A DNA stretch of 64,000 bases, taken from positions 1 to 64,000 of the forward strand of contig CAKTVB010000007.1 of the NCBI GenBank assembly GCA_934621295.1, given 5' to 3'. Made by a program: the position numbers and the translations under genes. Shown here piece after piece: positions 1 through 10,608 of the stretch. Position 1 is the first letter of the stretch. Every line of letters starts with the position of its first letter. The DNA comes from an uncultured Collinsella sp. (lineage in GTDB: Bacteria > Actinomycetota > Coriobacteriia > Coriobacteriales > Coriobacteriaceae). Under the pieces are notes generated by a model. It was not told the origin of the DNA, did not search any database, and saw only the letters and a list, made by a program, of their open reading frames with translations.

Positions 1-31
1 TGTCGTGCTTCACCCTCAAGTCGACACGCAT

Positions 32-70
32 AAAAAGCCTCCCATTTCTCATGTCCAAGAAATGGGAGGC
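32..70 (-). terminator. Intrinsic terminator of the HAD gene
   Basis: A perfect 13-bp stem (GCCTCCCATTTCT with AGAAATGGGAGGC, positions 37-70). On the minus strand it is followed at once by five T, so it ends transcription of the HAD gene at 130-948. Confidence 0.85.
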
Positions 71-129
71 AGTTCAATTTCGTCGAGCTGGGGCTTTTGG
101 GTGCATCTGAGTTTAAAGGGCGCTGGCGT

Positions 130-948
130 TTATCGTCCGAGCTTCTCCATGATCACTTTGGCAACGCCGTTTCGATCGTTGTGATTGGCAACCAGGTCTG
201 CCGCCGCGATGTCTTCGGGCTCGGCGTTCTTCATCGCCACGCCGCAGCCGGCAGCCTCAATCATCGAGATGTCGTTGATGTTATCGCCAAAGGCAACCGA
301 ATCTGCAACGTCGATGCCCAAGTACCCGCACAGCCAGGTAAGGGCGCCGCCCTTGGTTGCCGTGAGGTCGGAAAGCTCGATGTTATTGGGGGCGGAGCGC
401 ACAATGGCGAGCGTGGGGTCTTGACTGTAGGCGGCCTTGAGCTCAGCGGCATCGCGCTCGTTCTTCCAATAGATGGTGATGCGCTCAAAATCGTCGTGTT
501 CGGCGATGAATCTCTCGCAGGGCTCGTCATAGGGCGTACGGTTGCTCTGGAGCGATTCCAGGGTAGAAATCTGGCCAGCGAACTCGGCAAGACGGTCGTA
601 GCGCGCTCGCTCGGCATAGCAGGCGCCATTGGAAAAGATGTCGAACGTAATGTCGCGATAGCCGCGGGCCACCTGGTAGATATCGAGCACATGCTGCCGC
701 GTGAGGTGTACGGCGTGAATCTGGGTCTGCATCTGCAGGTCTACAACCGAGGCGCCGTTTGATGCCACAACGTAGCGCACGGACGGATGTGCCAAAAGCG
801 CCTCCGGCACGCCGTTGAAGGCGCGCGCCGTGCAAGGGACGAACTGCATGCCCGCATCGTGGATCGCATCGAGGGCTGCCCAGGTTTCGGGCGTGATGCG
901 CTTCTCGGTGGTGAGCAGCGTTCCGTCCATATCGGAAAAGAAGATCAT
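130..948 (-). CDS. Cof-type HAD-IIB family phosphatase
   Basis: A 272-residue haloacid-dehalogenase hydrolase that probably dephosphorylates small sugar phosphates or similar metabolites in the cytoplasm; the substrate cannot be told from sequence. Motif I is SDMDGTL (nucleophile D6, acid D8). The C-terminal motif III/IV region has a lysine in ATKG and the GDNIND metal-binding signature, and the long cap between them is typical of the Cof/IIB subclass. The start ATG at 948 has an AAAGGA site just upstream. It lies 30 nt after citrate synthase on the same strand, so it is probably the last gene of an ACT - citrate synthase - HAD transcript. Confidence 0.9.
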   Translation of the reverse strand: MIFFSDMDGTLLTTEKRITPETWAALDAIHDAGMQFVPCTARAFNGVPEALLAHPSVRYVVASNGASVVDLQMQTQIHAVHLTRQHVLDIYQVARGYRDITFDIFSNGACYAERARYDRLAEFAGQISTLESLQSNRTPYDEPCERFIAEHDDFERITIYWKNERDAAELKAAYSQDPTLAIVRSAPNNIELSDLTATKGGALTWLCGYLGIDVADSVAFGDNINDISMIEAAGCGVAMKNAEPEDIAAADLVANHNDRNGVAKVIMEKLGR

Positions 949-978
949 AGGGTCCTTTCAGAGGGCAAAGCGAAAAGC

Positions 979-2403
979 CTACTGACGTTCGTTGATGGGC
1001 AGGTAGGTGACGTCGTCCAGGACCGATTGATAGCCCGGGCGGATGATGCGATGCGCGCAGAAGAGCTCTTCCATGCGGTGCGCCGCCCAGCCGGCCATGC
1101 GCGAAACGGCGAACATCGGGGTGAAGAGTGTCTCGGGGATGCCGAGCATCGAGTAGATAAAGCCGGTGTACAGGTCGATGTTGGCGCAGATGGGTTTGGT
1201 GATGCCGCAGACATCGCGCATGAGCTGCGGCGCGAGGTTCTCGATACGCTCGATAAGCGCAAACTCGTCGCCCAGGCCCTTCTTTTGCGCAAGACCGCGT
1301 GCGTAGGTGCGGCAGAGCTCGGCGCGCGGGTCGGAAAGCGTGTAGACGGCGTGGCCCATGCCATAGATGAGGCCGGAGCCGTCGAACGCCTCGCGCTTGA
1401 GGATGCGCGTGAGGTACGCAGCGAGCTCGTCTTCGTTTTCCCAGTTCGAAACGTGCTTGCGAATGTCCTCGTGCATAGCGACGACCTTGGCGTTGGCTCC
1501 GCCATGGCGCGGCCCCTTGAGGGAGCCGATTGCGGCGGCATAGGCCGAGTACGGGTCGGTTGCCGAGGAGGAGAGCACGCGGCAGGCGAACGTCGAGTTG
1601 TTACCGCCGCCGTGCTCGGCGTGCAGCATCATCATGACGTCGAGCAGCATGGCTTCGTCATGGGTGAAGTCATCTCCGCCGCGCAGGACCTGCAGGACGC
1701 TCTCGGCAGTGGAGAGGTCGGGGGAGGGCTGGGGAATTTGCGGCGCGCGTCCTTCGCGCTGGGCGACGCGTGCCATGTGGGCGAGAGCGGCGATGCGCGG
1801 CAAACGCGCGATCATGGACATGGCGACGTCGATCTCGTGCTCGGGAGAGATCTCGTCGGGCTCGGCGTCAAAGCGATACAGCAGCAGCACGGCGCGTGCC
1901 AGCGTGTTCATGATGCTCTTGGAGGGCGTGGTGAGCGGGAACTCGTGGATGTAGTCGCCGGAGAGGTGACGGAATGCGCGCAGGCGCTCGCAAAAGCCCT
2001 CGAGCTCTTCTGTGTTGGGAAGGGAACCGGTGAGCAGCAGATAGGCGACTTCCTCATAGCCAAAGCGATCTTCTGCCTGGGCGTGATTCACCAGGTCGTC
2101 GATGCTGTAGCCGCGCAGGCTCAAGTGGCCCTCGTCGGGGACAACGCGACCGTCGATTCGGTTATAGCCGTGGACGTCGGAGATGCGTGTGAGGCCCGCG
2201 ACGACGCCGGAGCCGTCGGCGTTGCGCAGGCCGCGCTTGACGTTGTGCTGCTCGAAGAGTGACTCGTCGTAAGGCGCATTGGGAAAACCGTGGTACAGGC
2301 GCTCGCTGTCTTCGTCGATCTGGCGGCTCGCTTCGTAGTCGAGCACCAGGCGGCTCAGATAGTCATCAAAGCGGTAATAAATCTTTTTAGCGTCGTATGC
2401 CAC
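979..2403 (-). CDS. gltA: Citrate synthase
   Basis: Condenses oxaloacetate and acetyl-CoA to citrate; 474 residues, close to the family length. Catalytic residues are visible: H300 in GPRHGGAN, H351 in GMGHAVY and D410 in ANIDLYTG, with a further conserved histidine in HAEHGGG (264). The N-terminal ~60 residues are an extra leader compared with the E. coli enzyme. The start is GTG at 2403, 8 nt behind an AAAGGAG site. It sits between an ACT-domain gene (54 nt upstream) and a HAD phosphatase (30 nt downstream) on the same strand. In an anaerobe it probably feeds 2-oxoglutarate and glutamate synthesis rather than a full cycle. A 2-methylcitrate synthase role cannot be excluded. Confidence 0.93.
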   Translation of the reverse strand: MAYDAKKIYYRFDDYLSRLVLDYEASRQIDEDSERLYHGFPNAPYDESLFEQHNVKRGLRNADGSGVVAGLTRISDVHGYNRIDGRVVPDEGHLSLRGYSIDDLVNHAQAEDRFGYEEVAYLLLTGSLPNTEELEGFCERLRAFRHLSGDYIHEFPLTTPSKSIMNTLARAVLLLYRFDAEPDEISPEHEIDVAMSMIARLPRIAALAHMARVAQREGRAPQIPQPSPDLSTAESVLQVLRGGDDFTHDEAMLLDVMMMLHAEHGGGNNSTFACRVLSSSATDPYSAYAAAIGSLKGPRHGGANAKVVAMHEDIRKHVSNWENEDELAAYLTRILKREAFDGSGLIYGMGHAVYTLSDPRAELCRTYARGLAQKKGLGDEFALIERIENLAPQLMRDVCGITKPICANIDLYTGFIYSMLGIPETLFTPMFAVSRMAGWAAHRMEELFCAHRIIRPGYQSVLDDVTYLPINERQ

Positions 2404-2457
2404 GATGGAGGCTCCTTTCGCAAGGCGCTGCTTATTTGTCGTTGGATACCGTAGGGC

Positions 2458-2745
2458 TTAGAGGCGGTACATGAAGTTGAAGACGTCCTCGCGCTGAATG
2501 TTCACGGTTACGCCGGAGAGCTCGCCTGCTTGGACCAGTGCTTCTTGCAGCTCGGTGAAGTCGAGCGTGGACTCGGAGCAATCCGCAAGCATGGTCATGG
2601 TGAAGATGTCCTCGAGGATGGACTGCGTGATGTCACGGATGTCGACGTTGGCCTCGCCCAGCACGCGGGTGACGCCGGCGACGATGCCGGGGCGGTTTTT
2701 GCCCAGAACGGTGATGACGATACGGTTGGAGGCGGTCTCGGCCAT
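2458..2745 (-). CDS. ACT domain-containing protein (UPF0237 family)
   Basis: A 95-residue protein made almost only of one ACT domain, of the kind that binds amino acids or other small ligands. The segment VLGKNRPGIVAGVTRVLGEANVDIRDITQSI is the typical beta-alpha-beta core (with a GRPGIVA-like turn), and the tail IQREDVFNFMYRL is typical of UPF0237. I place the start at ATG 2745, behind GAAGGGA; a longer reading back to 2841 has no ribosome site and an unrelated leader. In many Gram-positive bacteria this gene precedes a DUF711 gene; here it precedes citrate synthase instead. A role as ligand sensor is inference. Confidence 0.88.
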   Translation of the reverse strand: MAETASNRIVITVLGKNRPGIVAGVTRVLGEANVDIRDITQSILEDIFTMTMLADCSESTLDFTELQEALVQAGELSGVTVNIQREDVFNFMYRL

Positions 2746-2979
2746 GAGAGTCCCTTCGACGTGTGCGCAAGGCGCGGCGCCGCGCACAGAGATAACAATA
2801 CTCACCATTGTAGATGCACCGGAGCGCTTTACGCATGCCATTCACGCGGGTAACACGGCGGAAACCGGGCGGGGGAGGACGGTGCGTGCTCGGGGCGTAT
2901 CGTGCGTGAGTTTTGGCGTGGTGCTTTTGTGGGCTTGGCGAGGGCGATTGCGTCTGTGCTATCCTAGGCAGGCTGTCTT

Positions 2980-3028
2980 GTCTTGGTCGGAAACCAAGAC
3001 ACCCCTAGCCCTGGTCGGAAACCAGGGC
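2980..3028 (+). promoter_or_regulatory. Twin-hairpin leader of rpmE (L31 leader candidate)
   Basis: Two 21-nt hairpins lie 28 nt apart. Each has an 8-bp stem and the same CGGAA loop: GTCTTGGT/ACCAAGAC at 2980-3000 and GCCCTGGT/ACCAGGGC at 3008-3028. The three base pairs nearest the loop are identical, while the outer pairs differ and are compensated. A TATCCT -10-like hexamer lies at 2960. The position just before the L31 ribosome site fits an autoregulatory ribosomal-protein leader; L31 leader motifs, including one for Coriobacteria, have been proposed from comparative genomics. Confidence 0.75.
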
Positions 3029-3050
3029 GCGATTCCAGAGGAGCCCTGCC

Positions 3051-3476
3051 ATGAAGCAAGGAATTCATCCGGAGTACGTCGAGTGCACCGTCCGCTGCAG
3101 CTGCGGCAACGTGTTCAAGACCCGCTCCACCAAGTCTGAGATCATCGTCGAGCTCTGCAATGAGTGCCACCCGTTCTACACTGGCCAGCAGAAGTTCGTT
3201 GACACCGGTGGACGCGTCCAGCGCTTCGCCGACAAGTTCGGTGGCGCCGCTGCCGCTCAGCTCAAGAAGGCTGAGGAGGCTAAGGCTGCTAAGGCCGCTA
3301 AGGCCGCTGAGGCTGAGGCTGCTCGCAAGGCCGCCGCTGAGGCTAAGGCTGCCGAGAAGGCCAAGCGTGCTGAGAAGTTCGCTGCTGAGGCTGCCAAGAA
3401 GGCTGCCGAGGCTCCCGCTGAGGCTCCTGTCGAGGAGGCCGCTGCCGAGGCCGAGACCACCGAGGCTGCTGAGTAA
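3051..3476 (+). CDS. rpmE: 50S ribosomal protein L31 with long alanine-rich tail
   Basis: Residues 1-~64 are a standard zinc-type L31: MKQGIHPEY start, cysteines C16 and C18 (CSC) and C36 and C39 (CNEC), and the HPFYTGQQ motif. L31 sits at the central protuberance and bridges the subunits. The protein is 141 residues, about twice the usual ~70. The extra ~75 residues are almost only Ala, Lys and Glu, likely a charged helix or coiled coil. The start ATG follows GAGGAG. It is monocistronic, with a twin-hairpin leader and a strong terminator. The zinc ligands are intact, so this should be the zinc-dependent paralogue. Confidence 0.95.
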   Translation: MKQGIHPEYVECTVRCSCGNVFKTRSTKSEIIVELCNECHPFYTGQQKFVDTGGRVQRFADKFGGAAAAQLKKAEEAKAAKAAKAAEAEAARKAAAEAKAAEKAKRAEKFAAEAAKKAAEAPAEAPVEEAAAEAETTEAAE

Positions 3477-3506
3477 CATTTGCTGCTTGCAACAACGTGT
3501 GCGCGT

Positions 3507-3543
3507 AAGGGCTGCGATTCTGTGGGTCGCAGCCCTTTTTCTG
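3507..3543 (+). terminator. rpmE intrinsic terminator
   Basis: AAGGGCTGCGA pairs with TCGCAGCCCTT around a 9-nt loop and runs into a T tract, 30 nt after the rpmE stop. Confidence 0.92.
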
Positions 3544-3644
3544 TTTCTATCGGAGGCGGCTTCGGTTTCGGGGCGTCTTGGGGTCTTGCCGGGTTGCCAT
3601 GTTCTATGGCGTTGTGAATTGCCTTCATGCGGATGCGGGCGATG

Positions 3645-3811
3645 GTCGGCCGGGTGACGGTCGGCCGGGTGACGACTGATGGCTGATGAGTGGCGGCTTT
3701 TCGAACATTTCCGAACGAGTGGCGGTTTTTGAAACGTTCCAGGGACGAAATCGATGATCTGCTGCACGATTAACCGCCACTCATTTCGAAATGAGTGATT
3801 TACCGCCACTC
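3645..3811. repeat. Intergenic repeat: 15-bp tandem pair plus four GAGTGGCGG units in mirror order
   Basis: The ~430-nt gap between rpmE and the AIM24 gene holds no gene I can support. It contains an exact 15-bp tandem duplication (GTCGGCCGGGTGACG, 3645-3674). It then holds GAGTGGCGG at 3688 and 3717 and its complement CCGCCACTC at 3774 and 3803. Both pairs are spaced 29 nt, so the unit is a mirror-symmetric dyad able to fold into a large hairpin. Confidence 0.7.
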
Positions 3812-3972
3812 GTTTTAATAGGGTGCACGCGAGGGGTCGGAAACGGTCGCCGATTTGGGACATTAGGCCGCCGCCTCGGGGTTGAGACAACGGGTACGTG
3901 CTCGATAATAATTAACAAGATGGAAAAGTCTGTCCCTATACGTTGGGCGGCATCGAGCGAAAGGAGCACATC

Positions 3973-4647
3973 GTGCAGTACAAGATCCTTGGGGGAACCT
4001 TCCCGGTTGTTACGTGCAATCTTGCTGACGGTGAGTCGATGATCACCGAGAGCGGCGCCATGGTTTGGATGACCCCCAACATGGAGATGTCCACCACGGG
4101 CGGCGGACTTGGCAAGATGTTTTCAAAGGCGGTCTCGGGCGAAAGCATGTTTCAAAACATCTGGACCGCGCACGGCAACGCCATGATCACGTTTGGCTCG
4201 TGCTTCCCGGGCCGTATCGTTCCGATCGAGATCGGCCCTAACAAAAGCTGGGTTTTGCAGAAGCGTTCGTTCCTTGCTGCCGAGAGAGGCGTCGAGCTGA
4301 GCGTTCATTTCAATAGGAAGGCAAAGACCGGCATCTTTGGCGGCGAGGGTTTCATCATGCAAAAGCTTACGGGCAGCGGCATCGCTTTTGCCGAGATCGA
4401 CGGCGACCTTGTTGAATATCAGCTTGCCCCGGGGCAGCAGATGATCGTCGACACCGGCAACGTTGCCGGCTTCGAAGAGACGGTTCAAATCGATGCTCAG
4501 ATGGTCAAAGGCGCCAAGAACATCGTCTTTGGTGGTGAGGGCTTGTTCAACACCGTGCTTACGGGTCCAGGCCGTATTTGGCTGCAAACGATGCCCGTCA
4601 CCAACCTGGCCTCGGCCATCGCGCCGATGATCTCGACCGGCAACTAA
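3973..4647 (+). CDS. AIM24 family protein (TIGR00266)
   Basis: A 224-residue member of the AIM24/TIGR00266 family, a beta-rich fold found widely in bacteria with no settled biochemical role. Family traits seen are the opening QYKILGGTFPVVTCNL, the ESGAMVWM segment, the glycine-rich GGGLG stretch, and GEGLFNTVLTGPGRIWLQTMP near the C terminus. I choose GTG 3973 as start because AAGGAG sits 7 nt upstream; the frame is open slightly further up but has no ribosome site there. Single gene, convergent with the split-barrel protein downstream. Confidence 0.87.
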   Translation: MQYKILGGTFPVVTCNLADGESMITESGAMVWMTPNMEMSTTGGGLGKMFSKAVSGESMFQNIWTAHGNAMITFGSCFPGRIVPIEIGPNKSWVLQKRSFLAAERGVELSVHFNRKAKTGIFGGEGFIMQKLTGSGIAFAEIDGDLVEYQLAPGQQMIVDTGNVAGFEETVQIDAQMVKGAKNIVFGGEGLFNTVLTGPGRIWLQTMPVTNLASAIAPMISTGN

Positions 4648-4651
4648 GAAT

Positions 4652-4692
4652 AGGCGCGAGGCAAGCCGTTGCGGGTTTGCCTCGCGCTGACG
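4652..4692. terminator. Possible bidirectional terminator
   Basis: GCGCGAGGCAAGCC pairs with GGGTTTGCCTCGCGC (one wobble) in the 51-nt gap between two convergent genes. It lacks a clear T run on either side, so termination is inferred from position and stem strength. Confidence 0.5.
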
Positions 4693-4698
4693 TTCCGC

Positions 4699-5217
4699 CT
4701 ATTGCTTGGGTGCGCGCTCCTTGGCCGAGAACGTGTCGACATCGATGCAAAAGATCGCGACGCGGGCGACCGCGTCGGGCGTGAAGACGGGGGAGGGCAT
4801 ATCGGGCGCCGCGTGCGCCATGATGAGGTGAAGAGCGCGCTCCTTTTCTGCCGGATCCTCGACCGGAAACACGGTGCCAGACCCCATGATAGAGCGGTAT
4901 GAGCGCGAGTATGCGCAGGCAAATGTGCCCGTGATGTTGCCACGGTCCTCTTCAAGTTCGATCGCTACGCGAACGCCGTCTCCGCCATCTGCAAAGAATG
5001 CCTCGGCTTTGCGACCTTCTCGCGCCGAATGCAGGTAGAGCGACAGGCTTTCCGTTCCGTCCGGCTCTTTGTGCCACCGGTAGCCGTAGTTCACGGGAAC
5101 GATGAACATGCCGTCGCTATCCAGAGCGCCAACGTGCAGCACCTGCGCGGAATCTACGATGTCCTTGATTGCGTCGGCGTCGGTTACCTGACGCTTGATG
5201 AGCCTCATCGGTCGCAT
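4699..5217 (-). CDS. Pyridoxamine 5'-phosphate oxidase family (NimA-like) flavin-binding protein
   Basis: 172 residues with the split-barrel pattern of the PNPOx-like superfamily: an opening MRLIKRQVTD, then LHVGALDSDGMFIVPVNYGYRW, LYLHSAREGRKAEAF, and the ACAYSRSYRSIMGSGTVFPVEDPAEK segment seen in NimA-type and small FMN or haem-binding members. It probably binds a flavin and reduces small molecules; the substrate is unknown. The start is ATG 5217, with AGGAGG directly upstream; the open frame continues to 5310 without a better site. It is divergent from secA. Confidence 0.82.
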   Translation of the reverse strand: MRPMRLIKRQVTDADAIKDIVDSAQVLHVGALDSDGMFIVPVNYGYRWHKEPDGTESLSLYLHSAREGRKAEAFFADGGDGVRVAIELEEDRGNITGTFACAYSRSYRSIMGSGTVFPVEDPAEKERALHLIMAHAAPDMPSPVFTPDAVARVAIFCIDVDTFSAKERAPKQ

Positions 5218-5425
5218 TGTACCTCCTGGCTTGAGTTTGCGCGCCGCGCGCGGCTTTGCATGCGGCTGATCACCACATGATACGCCTGCGGCATGTTCTA
5301 TATCGAGCATGGTTTATACGTGGGGGAGCAATATATAACTCGGCCAGGGTGCATATATGGCTAAAGTAAAATCAACTGTGTATTCATCGAGCCCGCTTGG
5401 CCCAATTAAGTAAAGGACACCATGT

Positions 5426-8230
<2,805 letters not shown>

Positions 8231-9388
8231 GTGTCAACAGAAATCATGACGACCTCGACCGAGGCCTTGGACGCCCTGAGTGCGCGTCTGGCCGAGGTCG
8301 AGGCTTATCTCCATTTAGATGAGAAGCGCGCCCGCGTGGCGGAGCTTGAGGCAAAAAGCGCCGAGGCCGGCTTTTGGGATAACCCCGATGCCGCCCGCAC
8401 GCTGATGGCCGAGCTCTCCAGTTGCAAAGAGGACATTCAAGCTGTAGCAGATGCGCGCGAGGGTATCTCCGACGCGCGTGCTGCACTCGAGCTTGCCGAC
8501 GAAATGGGCGGTGACGAGGAGCTGCTGGCCGAGGCGGCGTCTACCGCGCAGGCCCTCGAACACAAGATCGACGAGATGGAGCTTTCCAGCTGGTTTACGG
8601 GCGAGTTCGATCACGGCAACGCGATTCTCACCATCAAGCCTGGCCAAGGTGGCCTTGAGGCCCAGGACTGGACCTTCATGCTCTTTAAGATGTACATGAA
8701 GTACTGCGCGCGCCGCGGCTGGAAGGTAACGGTCAACGACTGCCCTGCGGCTGAGGTTATCGGCATCGACCGCGCTACCATCACCGTTGAGGGCAAGAAT
8801 GCCTTTGGCATGCTGCGCGCCGAGGCGGGCGTGCACCGCTTGGTGCGCATTTCGCCTACGGACGACAAGAAGCGTCGCCAGACTACGTTTGCGGGAGTGG
8901 AGGTTATCCCGGTGCTGCCCGACGATATTGAGGTCGAGGTCGATCCCGGCGATATTCGCGTAGACGTGTACCACGCAAGCGGCCCTGGCGGTCAGGGCGT
9001 CAACACCACCGACTCCGCCGTGCGCGTAACGCACATGCCTACGGGCATCGTGGTCACCTGCCAAAACGAGCGCAGCCAGATTCAGAACAAAGCTGCGTGC
9101 ATGCAGATCCTCAAGGCGCGCCTCTACGAGCTGGAGCTGCAAAAGCGCGAGGAGGCTCTCGATGAGATTCGCGGTCCCAAGCATACGATTGGCTTTGGCA
9201 ACCAAATTCGAAGCTATGTGCTCTATCCGTATCAGATGGTCAAAGACCTGCGTACGGGCGTAGAGACGGGCAATCCCGATGCTGTTTTGGAAGACGGCGA
9301 CCTGGATCCGTTCATCTTTGGCTACCATCGCTGGGCAACCGGCAATGCCGAGGGCCCGTCTGCAGAGGATACCTTGCTGGACGAATAG
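8231..9388 (+). CDS. prfB: Peptide chain release factor 2 with SPT in place of SPF
   Basis: Class I release factor for UGA and UAA codons; 385 residues. The GGQ motif that triggers peptidyl-tRNA hydrolysis is present (GPGGQGVNTTDS, 253-255), and the C-terminal half matches actinobacterial RF2 closely. The codon-recognition tripeptide, normally SPF in RF2, reads S208-P209-T210. No in-frame TGA or CTTTGA-type frameshift site is present, so this gene lacks the programmed +1 frameshift of many prfB genes. The start GTG 8231 abuts the secA stop codon, so translation is probably coupled. Confidence 0.95.
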   Translation: MSTEIMTTSTEALDALSARLAEVEAYLHLDEKRARVAELEAKSAEAGFWDNPDAARTLMAELSSCKEDIQAVADAREGISDARAALELADEMGGDEELLAEAASTAQALEHKIDEMELSSWFTGEFDHGNAILTIKPGQGGLEAQDWTFMLFKMYMKYCARRGWKVTVNDCPAAEVIGIDRATITVEGKNAFGMLRAEAGVHRLVRISPTDDKKRRQTTFAGVEVIPVLPDDIEVEVDPGDIRVDVYHASGPGGQGVNTTDSAVRVTHMPTGIVVTCQNERSQIQNKAACMQILKARLYELELQKREEALDEIRGPKHTIGFGNQIRSYVLYPYQMVKDLRTGVETGNPDAVLEDGDLDPFIFGYHRWATGNAEGPSAEDTLLDE

Positions 9389-9508
9389 CCTACGCTGGCG
9401 GAAGGGGCGGTTTTCGAGCCGCGTATCATCCGGTACAATCGGGAACGTTGATAGCTAAAGGGGCGCATCGCGAACGCTGCGGTGCGTCCTTTCTCATGAG
9501 GAGGAACC

Positions 9509-10399
9509 GTGGCGCATCGTTTGGATATCAAGCGCATCATCCAGTCGAACTTCGTCCGCGACCTGCCGATGATCGTGCTCGGTTGCGCTATCGCGGCGTT
9601 CGCGACCGATATGTTCATGATTCCCAACGGCCTTGCTGCCGGTGGTGTCACGGGCGTGGCGACGATTATCCAGGAGCTTGGCGCCCGAAACGGCCTGACG
9701 CTTCCCGTTGGTATGCAGACCATCGTGATCAACGCCGTGCTACTGTTGGCGGTGGCCCGTGCCGGAGGCCTGCTCTACGTTATCCAGACGGTGACGGGAT
9801 TTGTCTTGCTCGGCGTGTTCACCGATCTTTTTGCCCCCTTTGTCACGCCGCTTGGCGGCGACGAGCTGATGCTCTCCGCGCTTTGGGGCGCCTTGGCGTG
9901 CGGCCTGGGCTACGGCCTGGTGCTGCGCTGCGGCTCCAACACCGGTGGCTCCGATACCATCGGTCAGATTATCTCGCGCAAGACGTCGCTGCCGGTAGGC
10001 ACCACCACCATGGTGATCGACGTTACCGTTTGCGCGCTTTCGATCCCCGTGTTCTCGCTTCTCAACGCGCTCTATGCAGCGCTTGCCATGGTGCTTATGG
10101 GCATTGTGGTGGATGCGGTGGTTGACGGCGGCAACAAGCGTCGCATGGCCTTTATCATCTCCGATAAATTCCCCGATATCGCGGCCGATATCCTGTATGG
10201 CCTGGGGCGCGGCTGCACCAAGCTGAGCGCTACAGGTATGTGGAGCGGCAACGACAAGCCTGTGCTCATGGTGATTTTGGAGCGTCGCGAGCTTTCGCCT
10301 CTAAAGTCCATCGTGGCGGAGCGCGATCGAGATGCCATCGTTATCATCTCCGATGTTACCGAGGCGTTTGGCGAGGGATTTAAAGAGCTGGGTGCGTAA
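9509..10399 (+). CDS. YitT family membrane protein (DUF161/DUF2179)
   Basis: A 296-residue integral membrane protein. About five hydrophobic segments cover residues ~20-190, including GLAAGGVTGVATI and GSNTGGSDTIGQIIS, both typical of YitT. A cytoplasmic DUF2179 domain follows (KRRMAFIISDKFPDIAADIL...GKPVLMVILERREL-like, ~205-296). The function is unknown; family members have been suggested as small-molecule exporters or sensors. The start GTG 9509 follows GAGGAGG. An upstream TACAAT hexamer (9434-9439) could be the -10. Single gene with its own terminator. Confidence 0.9.
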   Translation: MAHRLDIKRIIQSNFVRDLPMIVLGCAIAAFATDMFMIPNGLAAGGVTGVATIIQELGARNGLTLPVGMQTIVINAVLLLAVARAGGLLYVIQTVTGFVLLGVFTDLFAPFVTPLGGDELMLSALWGALACGLGYGLVLRCGSNTGGSDTIGQIISRKTSLPVGTTTMVIDVTVCALSIPVFSLLNALYAALAMVLMGIVVDAVVDGGNKRRMAFIISDKFPDIAADILYGLGRGCTKLSATGMWSGNDKPVLMVILERRELSPLKSIVAERDRDAIVIISDVTEAFGEGFKELGA

Positions 10400-10401
10400 T
10401 G

Positions 10402-10434
10402 CAGCGGCGGGCATGTTGTCCGCCGCCGTTTTTT
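10402..10434 (+). terminator. Terminator after the YitT gene
   Basis: A GC-rich hairpin (GCGGCGG with CCGCCGC) is followed by a run of six T just after the stop codon. Confidence 0.88.
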
Positions 10435-10608
10435 ACATGGGTGAAAAAACGTTTGCGCCCACTGGCCGATTGATAACCCCGTAGCGCAGTTGTGCCCGGC
10501 AATGGGAGACGCTTGGTTCATAATGGGGAAGCGTACGTGTCGCTTTGCAAACCAAGGCGGCGCGGACGAGTTCGTAACCGACGACACAACGTGCGAAAGG
10601 AAGGCACC

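Noticed and set aside
787..2262. A 491-codon plus-strand frame opposite citrate synthase and the HAD gene
   Set aside because: Crosses two clear genes on the other strand; no family signal.
8231..8330. Programmed frameshift in prfB
   Set aside because: The frame is open from GTG 8231 to the stop with no internal TGA or CTTTGA site at the expected place.
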